Shown here piece by piece: positions 8,712 through 16,444 of a DNA stretch of 64,000 nucleotides. The number at the start of each line of letters is the position of its first letter. Positions within the stretch are counted from its first letter, which is position 1. Position numbers and translations under genes: made by a program. This DNA is from Frateuria_A sp051900415. Lineage in GTDB: Bacteria; Pseudomonadota; Gammaproteobacteria; Xanthomonadales; Rhodanobacteraceae. Below the pieces are notes generated by a model. It was not told where the DNA came from. It saw only the letters and a program-made list of their open reading frames with translations, and ran no database searches. The stretch is from assembly GCF_051900415.1 (NCBI RefSeq), contig NZ_JBHZGL010000004.1, forward strand, positions 186,001 to 250,000. The letters are read 5' to 3'.

Positions 8712-9307
8712 CAGCCGGCCTCCTTGGGATCGACGCCGATCTGGATGTGCGTGTCGTCCACGAAGTGGTACGGCGGCACCTGCAGGTTCTTCGGCGCGGG
8801 CACGCCGGCGAAGACGCGACCGGACAAGTCATAGCGCGACTTGTGGCACGGGCAGAAGAAACCACCCTTCCAGTTCGGATCGAACGGCTCGGGCTTGATC
8901 TGGGGGAAGAACTCCGGCACGCAGCCCAGGTGGGTGCAGATGCCGATCACGACCAGCCATTCCGGCTTGATCGCGCGGTCGGGACCTTTGATGTACGCGG
9001 GCTGCTGGTCGACCTCGGAATTGGGGTCGACCAGGCGCGGCGCCAGCGTCGGCAACACCGCGAGCTGGTCCTTGGTCCGGCGGACCACGAACACGGGCAG
9101 GCCGCGCCACGCGTAGTCGACCTTCTGGCCCAGCTCGATCTTGCCGATGTCGGCCATGACCGGCGCACCGGCGGCCTTGGCGCGGGCGCTGGGCTCCCAG
9201 GACTTGATGAAGGGCACGGCTGCCGCGACGACTCCGACAGCGCCCACCACAGAAGTGGTAGCTGTCAGGAAGCGGCGGCGGCCATGATCGACGACTTCGT
9301 TCGCCAT
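8711..9307 (-). CDS. petA: Ubiquinol-cytochrome c reductase Rieske iron-sulfur subunit
   Basis: 198 aa. The N-terminus carries a twin-arginine-like motif GRRRFLTATT and one membrane helix (about residues 18-34), as expected for Tat-dependent Rieske proteins. The [2Fe-2S] ligands are in box I CTHLGC (Cys124, His126, Cys129) and box II CPCHKSRYD (Cys152, Cys154, His155); the extra Cys pair forms the stabilising disulfide. Start set at ATG 9307, preceded by CGGAGAG, rather than the upstream ATG at 9334. First gene of petABC-sspAB on the minus strand, with a good sigma-70-like promoter at 9376-9404. Confidence 0.97.
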   Translation of the reverse strand: MANEVVDHGRRRFLTATTSVVGAVGVVAAAVPFIKSWEPSARAKAAGAPVMADIGKIELGQKVDYAWRGLPVFVVRRTKDQLAVLPTLAPRLVDPNSEVDQQPAYIKGPDRAIKPEWLVVIGICTHLGCVPEFFPQIKPEPFDPNWKGGFFCPCHKSRYDLSGRVFAGVPAPKNLQVPPYHFVDDTHIQIGVDPKEAG

Positions 9308-9375
9308 CAGGCTCTCCGGTACATGCAATGCCATTGAGATGCGAGCCCCGTTTGGGAGCCTGCAAAAATCGCGTT

Positions 9376-9404
9376 AGTGTAGCGTCAGGGCTTGGCCCGT
9401 ACAA
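9376..9404 (-). promoter_or_regulatory. Predicted sigma-70 promoter of the petABC operon
   Basis: On the minus strand TTGTAC (9404-9399) and TACACT (9381-9376) are separated by exactly 17 bp, a near-consensus -35/-10 pair. Transcription would start near 9368, leaving a leader of about 60 nt before petA at 9307. It is the only strong promoter-like pair in this gap; the plus-strand protease gene must use a promoter in the same bases or just downstream. Confidence 0.6.
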
Positions 9405-9472
9405 TAAATCGCACAAGGGGAGACGACCTCCCTGCGCGCCCCCAAGTCCGGCCCACGCAAACCATTGAAGCC

Positions 9473-10681
9473 ATGAAGAACGCCGCCGGCGCGCTCGCCT
9501 TTATCGCCCGCTTTGTCATCCTGGGACTGGCGCTCGCCTTCGTGGTCGGGCTGTTCTGGCCCGGCAGCGGCGACCGCCTGCGCGCGCGCTTCGGGATGGG
9601 GCATGCGCCGCAGGCCTCGGCCTCCACGGAGCATCCCGCGGCCGCACAGGCCACCGCCCCCGCACCGGGCAACGGACCGGTCTCCTACGCCGACGCGGTG
9701 GCGAGAGCCGCGCCCTCGGTCGTCAACATCTACGCCAACAAGATGGTCACCGCCCGCGCCGTGCAGATGTACGACGACCCCGTGCTGCAGCGCCTGTTCG
9801 GCGGCCTGCCGACTGGCCCGGCCTACAAACGCCCGCAGCAGGTGCTCGGCTCGGGGGTGATCGTCAGCGACAAGGGCTACGTACTGACCAACAACCACGT
9901 GATCGCCAACGCCGACGACATCCAGGTGCTGCTCTACGACGGCCGGATCGCCAAGGCCACCCTGGTCGGCGCCGACGAGGAAACCGACCTGGCCGTGCTG
10001 AAGATCGATGCCGGCAACCTGCCGGTGGTCAAGATCGCGGACAGCCACTCGCTGCGCGCCGGCGACGTGGTGCTTGCGATCGGCAACCCGCTGGGGCTCA
10101 ACCAGACGGTGACGATGGGCATCGTCAGCGCGGTCGGGCGGCAACTATCCAGTTCGAGCGCCGAGGACTTCATCCAGACCGACGCGGCGATCAACCTGGG
10201 CAATTCCGGTGGCGCGCTGGTCAATGCCAGGGGTGAGCTGGTCGGCATCAATACGCTGTTGATCGGGCGCCAGGCCAACGCCGAGGGCATCGGCTTCGCG
10301 ATACCGGTAAGCAACGCGAAGAACGTGCTGGACCAGATCATCGCCACCGGCCACGTGGTGCGCGGCTGGCTGGGCGCCGATTACGCCTTCGTGCCGGTGG
10401 CGGCCGACAGCGGCCTGCCCGCAGCGGCCCGCGGCGCGCAGGTGACCGACGTCTATCCCGGCGGCCCCGCGGCACAGGCCGGCATCCAGCCGCACGACAT
10501 CCTGCTGCGCATCGGCACCGACGATATCCTCGACCCGGCCGATCTGCGCCGCCACGAAGCCGCGCTCAGGCCCGGTGCCAAGGTGGACGTGTCCGGATTG
10601 CGCAATGGCGTGCCTTTCCACACCGAGGTCACGCTGGCCCGCCGCCCGCCGCTGCAGACGCGCGCCACGCTGGATGGTTGA
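9473..10681 (+). CDS. DegS/AlgW-like periplasmic serine protease with one PDZ domain
   Basis: 402 aa HtrA-family protease. A single N-terminal membrane anchor (about residues 9-30) precedes a Pro/Ala-rich spacer, the trypsin-like domain with triad His142 (LTNNHVI), Asp172 (ETDLAVLKI) and Ser245 (NLGNSGGAL), and one PDZ domain (about 305-395). One membrane anchor plus one PDZ is the DegS/AlgW architecture; these proteases begin release of sigma-E by cutting RseA-type anti-sigma factors, though no rseA/rpoE is nearby, so the substrate is inferred. ATG 9473 is preferred over the upstream TTG at 9392. Divergent from petA; a REP pair follows. Confidence 0.9.
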   Translation: MKNAAGALAFIARFVILGLALAFVVGLFWPGSGDRLRARFGMGHAPQASASTEHPAAAQATAPAPGNGPVSYADAVARAAPSVVNIYANKMVTARAVQMYDDPVLQRLFGGLPTGPAYKRPQQVLGSGVIVSDKGYVLTNNHVIANADDIQVLLYDGRIAKATLVGADEETDLAVLKIDAGNLPVVKIADSHSLRAGDVVLAIGNPLGLNQTVTMGIVSAVGRQLSSSSAEDFIQTDAAINLGNSGGALVNARGELVGINTLLIGRQANAEGIGFAIPVSNAKNVLDQIIATGHVVRGWLGADYAFVPVAADSGLPAAARGAQVTDVYPGGPAAQAGIQPHDILLRIGTDDILDPADLRRHEAALRPGAKVDVSGLRNGVPFHTEVTLARRPPLQTRATLDG

Positions 10682-10709
10682 CGCTCACCGATGCTCACTG
10701 CCCATCGGT

Positions 10710-10803
10710 GTAGGAGCGCCCTTGGGCGCGACCGCGATGTCCGGTCAGGAAGCAGACTCCGCAAGCACCAAAGATTGTGGTCGCGCCCAAGGGCGCTCCT
10801 ACA
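10710..10803. repeat. Inverted REP pair (BIME, family B)
   Basis: Two family B REPs face each other: 10710-10739 (GTAG head, stem GCGCCC-TT-GGGCGC, tail GACCGC) and the inverse copy 10779-10803, with a 39-bp spacer. It sits between convergent genes (DegS-like protease and lytic transglycosylase) and could act as a bidirectional transcript end. Confidence 0.85.
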
Positions 10804-10822
10804 GAAAAGCGTCTGCCAGCTA

Positions 10823-11866
10823 TCAGGGAGCGCTCCGCATCGCGGTCATCGATCCATGCACTGCCGCACCGTAGCGTCGGCGCAGTTCGCCGACCCGCTT
10901 CACGTAGATCTGCGTCTCCGCATACGGCGGCACGCCGTTGTAACGCAGGACCGCACCGGGACCCGCGTTGTAGGCGGCCGCAGCCAATTGCTCGTCCCCG
11001 CCAAAGGTCTTGAGCAATTGGGCCAGGTAGCGGGCGCCGCCACGGATATTCTGCGTCGCGTCGAACGCGTCGAGCACGCCCATGTCGCTGGCCGTGCCTG
11101 GCATCAACTGCATCAGGCCCTGCGCCCCTTTGAGCGAGAGCGCGTTGGGATTGAACGCGCTCTCGGCATGGATCACCGCGCGCAGGAAAGCCTCGTTGAC
11201 GCCCGATTCCGCGCTGGCCATGCGGATCGCGTCGGTGTAAGCGGTGAGATTCAGGCGCACCCGGTTCCAGTCGATGGTCGAGTGCAGATTGCAGGCCACG
11301 CAGGTGGCGATATAGGTGAACAGCGTGGTGACCGCGCGGCCCTTTCCCCCGTGCGGCGCCAGGTTGGTGTATTCGACGGAGCCGTCGGGCTTTTCCACGC
11401 GGTAGACCGCGCCACGAAGTACCCGGCCGGCCGCGGGCGTGGCAGGCGCCGCGTCAGCGACGTCCTCGCGATAGTTCCACCTGGCTGCGTTGACGACCTT
11501 CGCGGTGGTGTCCACCGAGCTCTCGACGCCAGCCAGTGACACCAGCCGGGCGGTGGTCTGTACCCAGCCGTGCACACCCGCCAGCGAGGCGACCGGCTTC
11601 TTCCGCTTGGTCGTGGTCCCGCGTCGGGGCGAATCGGCGAACGACGCCACCTTGTGGCAGCCGCTGTAGCCGGCGGTAGTGCTGCTGTACACCGTTTCCC
11701 CGCTCGGACCGGCGCACTGGTAGAGCGCGCCGGCGTGCGCCTTCGGCAGCCAGAGCAAACCTGCCAGCAGCGCACAGACAAGCGCGACCCTGTAAAGGAT
11801 CGATCGACCCGGGAAAGCAACGGGAGCCACGCCGGCGCTCTCCCCTTGGCGTGCGGCGGCAAACAT
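10823..11866 (-). CDS. Lytic transglycosylase (SLT domain) with DUF4124-like N-terminus
   Basis: 347 aa periplasmic murein-cleaving enzyme. The signal segment (about residues 23-45, ending AHA|G) is followed by a DUF4124-like region (YQCAGPSGETVYSS) and a second similar strand set (VYRVEKPDGSVEYTN). The C-terminal SLT domain carries catalytic Glu235 in VIHAESAFNP, GAQGLMQLMPGTA and AYNAGPGAV. The presence of CVAC near 189-192 is unusual and may form a disulfide. Start ATG 11866 gives a normal signal peptide; the upstream part of the long frame is low-quality intergenic translation. Divergent from miaB. Confidence 0.9.
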   Translation of the reverse strand: MFAAARQGESAGVAPVAFPGRSILYRVALVCALLAGLLWLPKAHAGALYQCAGPSGETVYSSTTAGYSGCHKVASFADSPRRGTTTKRKKPVASLAGVHGWVQTTARLVSLAGVESSVDTTAKVVNAARWNYREDVADAAPATPAAGRVLRGAVYRVEKPDGSVEYTNLAPHGGKGRAVTTLFTYIATCVACNLHSTIDWNRVRLNLTAYTDAIRMASAESGVNEAFLRAVIHAESAFNPNALSLKGAQGLMQLMPGTASDMGVLDAFDATQNIRGGARYLAQLLKTFGGDEQLAAAAYNAGPGAVLRYNGVPPYAETQIYVKRVGELRRRYGAAVHGSMTAMRSAP

Positions 11867-12222
11867 GCGCGGAGTGTGCCCCCACGGCGTGGCGGAAGCC
11901 AGCGTCGCCACGCCGTTCCGTGCGGGATGGCAAGCTTTCCGGGCCGTCTGCGTTCGAGATGGGAGGGGCCGTATCCAGCAAGGAGAGGGGCTTGCACCGA
12001 GGGGGCACTTCGCTACTCCCCGCAGGCCACGCCCAACGCGAGCGGGCCGAGAACCCGGGGTGTGCCAGGAGCGCACCTGTGCACGACCACGCACTCCAGC
12101 GTACTGGCACGCCGCAAGTGATTGATCCGAACCAAAAACTGGCACCCGTAAACCCACCCGCGTAAACTGTGCGGTTCGGCGCCCATCCCCGGCTGGCGCC
12201 CAGGCAAACGGTAGACCAGCCC
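11867..12222. other. Intergenic region between divergent lytic transglycosylase and miaB genes
   Basis: 356 bp without a convincing gene, holding promoters for both neighbours and one degraded family A REP at 12065-12092. Reading frames crossing it on both strands have no recognisable domain and irregular composition. Confidence 0.6.
12065..12092 (+). repeat. Single degraded REP hairpin (family A)
   Basis: CCAGGAGCGCACCTGTGCAC followed by GACCACGC matches the family A unit but with CCAGG for GTAGG and mismatches in the stem (GTGCAC for GTGCGC). No inverted partner is visible. An isolated, decaying copy in a divergent intergenic region. Confidence 0.65.
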
Positions 12223-13569
12223 ATGAGCGGCAAACTTTTCATCAAGACCCACGGCTGCCAGATGAACGAGTACGACTCGGCCAAGATGGCTGACGTGCTC
12301 AAGGCTTCGCACGGGCTGGAACTGACCCAGGACGAATCCGAGGCGGACGTCATCCTGATCAACACCTGCTCGATTCGCGAGAAGGCCCAGGAAAAAGTGT
12401 TCAGCCAGCTCGGGCGCTGGAAGGAGCACAAGCAGGGCGGCAAGCCGGTGCTGATCGGTGTCGGCGGCTGCGTGGCCTCGCAGGAAGGCGAGGCGATCAT
12501 CAAGCGCGCGCCGTTCGTCGACCTGGTGTTCGGCCCGCAGACCCTCCACCGCCTGCCCGAGCTGATCGAGGCCAAGCGCGAGACCGGCAAGCCGCAGGTG
12601 GACATCTCCTTCCCCGAGATCGAAAAGTTCGACCGCCTGCCTGAGCCGCGCGCCGAAGGTCCCACCGCGTTCGTCTCGATCATGGAAGGCTGCTCCAAGT
12701 ACTGCAGCTACTGCGTGGTGCCCTACACCCGCGGCACCGAGATCAGCCGCCCGTTCGACGACGTGCTGGTGGAAGTGGCGCAGCTGGCCGAACAAGGCGT
12801 GCGCGAAGTCACTCTGCTGGGCCAGAACGTCAACGCCTACCAGGGACCGATGCACGACGGCGGCATCGCGGACCTTGCCGTGCTGATCCATGCCATCGCG
12901 CAGATCGAATCGATCGGCCGCATCCGCTTCACCACCTCGCACCCGCTGGAGTTCTCCGACTCGCTGATCGAGGCCTACGCGAGCGTCCCGAAGCTCGCCA
13001 ACTTCCTGCACCTGCCGGTGCAGGCCGGATCCGACCGCATCCTGGCGGCGATGAAGCGCGGCTACACCACGCTCGAGTTCAAGCAGAAGATCCGCAAGCT
13101 GCGCGCGGTGCGGCCGGATATCTGCATCAGCTCGGACTTCATCGTCGGCTTTCCCGGCGAGACGGACGAGGATTTCGAGAAGACCATGAAGCTGATCGAG
13201 GACGTCGGCTTCGACCAGAGCTTCTCCTTCATCTTCTCCGCCCGTCCCGGCACCCCGGCGGCCAACCTGGCCGACGACACGCCGTCGGAGGTCAAGCACG
13301 CGCGCCTGTCGCGGCTGCAGGCGAAGATCAACGACAACGCGCGGATCATCAATGAGGCCATGGTCGGCACGGTGCAGCGCGTGCTGGTGGAAAAGCCCAG
13401 CCGCAAGAATCCGAACGAGCTCACCGGCCGCACCGAAAACATGCGGTTCGTGAACTTTCCCGGCAACGCGCGCCTGATCGGCCAGTTCATCGACGTCCAG
13501 ATCACCGAGGCCATGACCAACTCGCTGCGCGGGCGCGTGCAGCTGGCCGAGGAGGCCATCACCGCTTGA
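12223..13569 (+). CDS. miaB: tRNA-2-methylthio-N6-dimethylallyladenosine synthase MiaB
   Basis: 448 aa radical-SAM methylthiotransferase that converts i6A37 to ms2i6A37 in tRNAs reading UNN codons. Domains: N-terminal UPF0004/MTTase domain with KLFIKTHGCQMNEYDS and NTCSIREKAQ (auxiliary cluster cysteines), radical-SAM motif CSKYCSYC (Cys157, Cys161, Cys164), and a C-terminal TRAM domain (about 375-440, VLVEKPSRK, GRTENMRFVNF). Start ATG 12223 gives the family N-terminus. First of a miaB-ybeZ-ybeY-corC run, a widely conserved order linked to tRNA/rRNA maturation. Confidence 0.97.
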   Translation: MSGKLFIKTHGCQMNEYDSAKMADVLKASHGLELTQDESEADVILINTCSIREKAQEKVFSQLGRWKEHKQGGKPVLIGVGGCVASQEGEAIIKRAPFVDLVFGPQTLHRLPELIEAKRETGKPQVDISFPEIEKFDRLPEPRAEGPTAFVSIMEGCSKYCSYCVVPYTRGTEISRPFDDVLVEVAQLAEQGVREVTLLGQNVNAYQGPMHDGGIADLAVLIHAIAQIESIGRIRFTTSHPLEFSDSLIEAYASVPKLANFLHLPVQAGSDRILAAMKRGYTTLEFKQKIRKLRAVRPDICISSDFIVGFPGETDEDFEKTMKLIEDVGFDQSFSFIFSARPGTPAANLADDTPSEVKHARLSRLQAKINDNARIINEAMVGTVQRVLVEKPSRKNPNELTGRTENMRFVNFPGNARLIGQFIDVQITEAMTNSLRGRVQLAEEAITA

Positions 13570-13576
13570 TGCAAAG

Positions 13577-13689
13577 CCCCTCCCTCCGGGAGAGGGGCCG
13601 GGTAGACGGTCCGACCCTTGCGGCAAGCTCCCTCGACGCGCTCCGGACGAACCTCATCCGCCTGTCGGCACCTTCTCCCGAAGGGAGGA
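13577..13689. repeat. Inverted-repeat element between miaB and ybeZ
   Basis: A hairpin (CCCCTCCCTCCGGGAGAGGG, 13577-13596) and a second hairpin-like end (CTTCTCCCGAAGGGAGGAG, 13671-13689) bracket about 75 bp reading GACGAACCTCATCCGCC and similar. This is the layout of a small miniature repeat rather than a gene. I have no second full copy in the window, so family membership is a guess. Confidence 0.5.
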
Positions 13690-13718
13690 GGCTCACTCCC
13701 AGACTCCTTCGCACACCC

Positions 13719-14726
13719 ATGACCAACGGCCTCAACGAACGCGACTTCACCCTCGACCCGGAAGACAACGCCCGGCTGGCCAACCTTTGCGGCCCGTTCG
13801 ACGAGCACCTGCGCCAGATCGAGTTGCGCCTGGGCGTGGAGATCGACCACCGCGGCAACTTGTTCAAGGTGATCGGCGAAGAGCCTCCCGCACGCGCCGC
13901 CGAAAAGGTGCTGCGCACGCTCTACGCCGCCACCGAAAAGGAAACCCTCACCGGCGCTCAGATCAATCTGCAGCTGGCCGAGTCGGGCATCGACGCCATG
14001 GTCGAGGAAGCCGCCGAGGGCGCCCAGGAGGTGACGATCAAGGTCAAGCGCGGCGTGATCAAGGGCCGCGGCCCGAGCCAGGCGCGCTACCTGCACGCCA
14101 TCGCCTCCCACGACATCAACTTTGGCGTGGGCCCGGCCGGTACCGGCAAGACCTACCTGGCGGTCGCCAGCGCAGTGGAAGCGCTCGAAGCGAACCGCGT
14201 GCAGCGCCTGTTGCTGGTGCGCCCGGCGGTGGAAGCCGGCGAGAAGCTCGGGTTCCTGCCCGGCGACCTCAGCCAGAAAGTCGATCCGTACCTGCGCCCG
14301 CTCTACGACGCGCTCTACGAGATGCTCGGCTTCGAGAAGGTCGCCAAGCTGATGGAGCGCAACGTGATCGAGATCGCGCCGCTGGCTTACATGCGCGGGC
14401 GCACGCTCAACGATTCGTACGTGATCCTCGACGAGGCGCAGAACACCACCGTCGAGCAGATGAAGATGTTCCTCACGCGTATCGGCTTCGGCTCGGTCGC
14501 TGTGATCACCGGCGACGTCAGCCAGATCGACCTGCCCCGCCACGTCCGCTCGGGCCTGCGCCATGCGATCGAAGTGCTGCGCGGCGTCGACGGCATCAGC
14601 TTCACCTTCTTCACCTCGCGCGACGTGGTGCGCCACCCGCTGGTGGCGAAGATCGTGCGAGCGTACGAGGCGTTCGAGGCCGCCAGCGAAGAGCAGGACG
14701 CGAGGAAAAAGGGCGGCGCGGCGTGA
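13719..14726 (+). CDS. ybeZ: PhoH-like ATPase YbeZ
   Basis: 335 aa PhoH-family P-loop ATPase. After an N-terminal KH-like region, Walker A GPAGTGKT is at residues 138-145 and Walker B lies in SYVILDEAQNTT; the family motifs RPAVEAGEKLGFLPGDL and TRIGFGSVAVITGDVSQIDLP are also present. YbeZ partners YbeY in rRNA processing and ribosome quality control. Start ATG 13719; the longer frame upstream translates the miniature repeat and is rejected. Its TGA lies 5 bp before the ybeY ATG (or overlaps an upstream GTG), so the pair is likely translationally coupled. Confidence 0.95.
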   Translation: MTNGLNERDFTLDPEDNARLANLCGPFDEHLRQIELRLGVEIDHRGNLFKVIGEEPPARAAEKVLRTLYAATEKETLTGAQINLQLAESGIDAMVEEAAEGAQEVTIKVKRGVIKGRGPSQARYLHAIASHDINFGVGPAGTGKTYLAVASAVEALEANRVQRLLLVRPAVEAGEKLGFLPGDLSQKVDPYLRPLYDALYEMLGFEKVAKLMERNVIEIAPLAYMRGRTLNDSYVILDEAQNTTVEQMKMFLTRIGFGSVAVITGDVSQIDLPRHVRSGLRHAIEVLRGVDGISFTFFTSRDVVRHPLVAKIVRAYEAFEAASEEQDARKKGGAA

Positions 14727-14731
14727 CCGCC

Positions 14732-15229
14732 ATGCCCCGGTCCTCCCGCCCGGCGGCCGCTGCCCTGCCCGCTCCCCAGTTGTCCGTGAGTTACGCCGTC
14801 CCCCGCGCGGGCGTGCCTTCGCCGGCCAGCTTCCGTCAGTGGGTGGCGGCGGCGCTTCAAGGCGCCAGGCGACGCAAGACGGCGGAGGTCGCCATCCGCA
14901 TCGTCGACACCGACGAAGGCCAGGCACTCAACCGCGACTACCGCGGCAAGGACTACGCCACCAACGTGCTCTCCTTCCCGGCCGAACTGCCGCCGGGCGT
15001 GGATCTGCCGTTGATCGGCGACTTGGCCATCTGCGCCCCGGTGGTTGCCCGCGAGGCGGCCGAACAGGGCAAGAAGCCGCGCGACCACTGGGCCCACCTG
15101 ACCGTGCACGGCACGCTGCACCTGCTCGGCTACGACCATGTGGAAGACACCGAGGCCGAGGCGATGGAAGCGCTGGAAGCGCGCATCCTGGCGGGCTTGG
15201 GAATTTCCGATCCCTACGCGCCGCAATAG
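14732..15229 (+). CDS. ybeY: Endoribonuclease YbeY
   Basis: 165 aa zinc-dependent endoribonuclease acting in 16S rRNA 3'-end maturation. The hallmark H3xH5xH zinc motif is seen as HGTLHLLGYDH in the C-terminal third; NRDYRGKDYATNVLSFP is the other conserved block and precedes GDLAICAPVV. ATG 14732 is used; a GTG at 14723 overlapping the ybeZ stop (GTGA) is an alternative start giving 168 aa. Third gene of the miaB-ybeZ-ybeY-corC run, followed by REP-rich spacer DNA. Confidence 0.95.
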   Translation: MPRSSRPAAAALPAPQLSVSYAVPRAGVPSPASFRQWVAAALQGARRRKTAEVAIRIVDTDEGQALNRDYRGKDYATNVLSFPAELPPGVDLPLIGDLAICAPVVAREAAEQGKKPRDHWAHLTVHGTLHLLGYDHVEDTEAEAMEALEARILAGLGISDPYAPQ

Positions 15230-15254
15230 CGGCGTCACGCACCGTCTGGACCTT

Positions 15255-15339
15255 TGCAGGAGCGCCCTTGGGTGCGACCGCAACGGGACGTGCCCGCGCA
15301 TGCGGGAAGACCGCGGTCGCGCCCGAGGGCGCTCCTACA
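15255..15339. repeat. Inverted REP pair (BIME, family B)
   Basis: Left unit 15255-15281 (TGCAGGAGCGCCCTTGGGTG then CGACCGC) and right inverse unit 15315-15339 (GGTCGCGCCCGAGGGCGCTC then CTACA). Stem bases deviate slightly but both units keep the GCGCCC/GGGCGC type arms. Confidence 0.8.
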
Positions 15340-15394
15340 AGGGTTGGCTCCGGGCAAGCCTGGAATGACTTGCCCGCGCCTGCGCGCTCGCCTC

Positions 15395-15469
15395 TTGCAG
15401 GAGCGCCTCCTGTGCGCGACACCGTATGCCTCCTTGCATCGCGGTCGCGCACAGGGTGCGCTCCTACAG
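15395..15469. repeat. Inverted REP pair (BIME, family A variant)
   Basis: Left unit 15395-15420 (TTGCAGGAGCGCCTCCTGTG then CGCGAC) and right inverse unit 15443-15469 (GGTCGCGCACAGGGTGCGCT then CCTACAG). Both carry one extra base in the loop compared with the standard family A hairpin. Confidence 0.75.
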
Positions 15470-15586
15470 ACAGGCGTGGCATGCCAGGCATGCAGCGACA
15501 CCCGCCCGCTTGTGCCCTGAATCCCCACGTTTTTTCCGCTAGACTCCGGCTTTCCGCCCTCCCACGGGGCGCTCCCACCCGAGTTG

Positions 15587-16444
15587 ATGAACGACGACCC
15601 TGGCAGTACCAACGGCCCGGCCCCCCACCGCTCCTGGTGGGATCGCTTGGGCCATCTGTTTTCCGGCGAACCGCGCAACCGCGACGAACTGATCGAGGAA
15701 CTGCGCGCCGCCCAGGCCAACGGCCTGCTCTCCAACGACACCCTCACCATGGTCGAGGGTGCGCTCAAGGTCACCGAGCTCAGCGTCGACGACGTCATGG
15801 TGCCGCGCGCGCAGATCGTGATGATTCCGGCCGATTCCTCGCTGCACGACGTACTGGCCAAGGTCGTCGAATCGGGGCACTCGCGGTTTCCGGTGCACGG
15901 GGAGGACAAGGACGAGATCATCGGCATCTTGCTGGCCAAGGACCTGCTCAAGTATTTCGGCGACGGCGAGGGCTTCAACCTCGCGCTGCTGCTGCGCCCG
16001 GCAGTGCTGATCCCCGAATCCATGCGACTGAACGTGCTGCTTGCGGAGTTCCGCCGCTCGCGCAACCACATGGCGCTGGTGGTGGACGAATACGGCGGTG
16101 TCGCGGGCTTGATCACCATCGAGGACGTGCTCGAACAGATCGTCGGCGAGATCGACGACGAACACGATGACGAGGACGAGCCGAGCTTGATGCACGAACT
16201 GCCCGGCGGTGGCGGTTGGATGGTCAGCGCGCTGACCCCGATCGCCGACTTCAACGAACAGACCGGCGCGAGCTTCTCCGACGAAGAATTCGACACCGTC
16301 GGCGGCATGGCGACCGCCGAATTCGGCCACCTGCCCGAAGTAGGTGAGGAAGTGGTGTTCGGTGGCTATCTCTTCATCGTCACCGAAGCCGACGACCGGC
16401 GCGTGCAGCAGTTCCGTGTGAACCGGCAGACGGCCGATGCCTGA
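15587..16444 (+). CDS. corC: CorC/HlyC-type CBS-domain protein (magnesium/cobalt efflux accessory, YbeX)
   Basis: 285 aa cytosolic protein: short N-terminal helix, two CBS domains (about residues 65-185, with VDDVMVPRAQIVMIP, SRFPVHGEDKDEIIG, VVDEYGGVAGLITIEDVLEQIVGEI) and a C-terminal CorC_HlyC domain (about 205-285). CorC/YbeX is linked to Mg2+/Co2+ efflux and ribosome health; a CorA channel gene lies 1.4 kb downstream. An acidic stretch DDEHDDEDEP joins the two parts. ATG 15587 is preferred over TTG 15584. Its TGA overlaps the downstream DUF4105 reading frame (ATGCCTGA). Confidence 0.93.
   Translation: MNDDPGSTNGPAPHRSWWDRLGHLFSGEPRNRDELIEELRAAQANGLLSNDTLTMVEGALKVTELSVDDVMVPRAQIVMIPADSSLHDVLAKVVESGHSRFPVHGEDKDEIIGILLAKDLLKYFGDGEGFNLALLLRPAVLIPESMRLNVLLAEFRRSRNHMALVVDEYGGVAGLITIEDVLEQIVGEIDDEHDDEDEPSLMHELPGGGGWMVSALTPIADFNEQTGASFSDEEFDTVGGMATAEFGHLPEVGEEVVFGGYLFIVTEADDRRVQQFRVNRQTADA

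Larger units (their letters stand above)
15230..15586. other. REP-rich intergenic region between ybeY and corC
   Basis: 357 bp with no gene. It holds two inverted REP pairs (15255-15339, family B; 15395-15469, family A variant), which occupy nearly half of it. The insertion of REPs separates corC from ybeY, which are adjacent in many relatives. Confidence 0.75.

Noticed and set aside
7242..8834. Long plus-strand frame of 530 codons over petB and petC
   Set aside because: It is antisense to well-conserved bc1 genes. Its sequence is dominated by Arg/His/Gln/Glu as expected from reverse-complement translation.
13062..14927. Long minus-strand frame over miaB and ybeZ
   Set aside because: It covers two certain genes on the other strand and has no recognisable protein features.
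15255..15469. REP arrays as a possible CRISPR
   Set aside because: Units alternate in orientation, spacers vary in length and the repeats are hairpins with GTAG heads. There are no cas genes.
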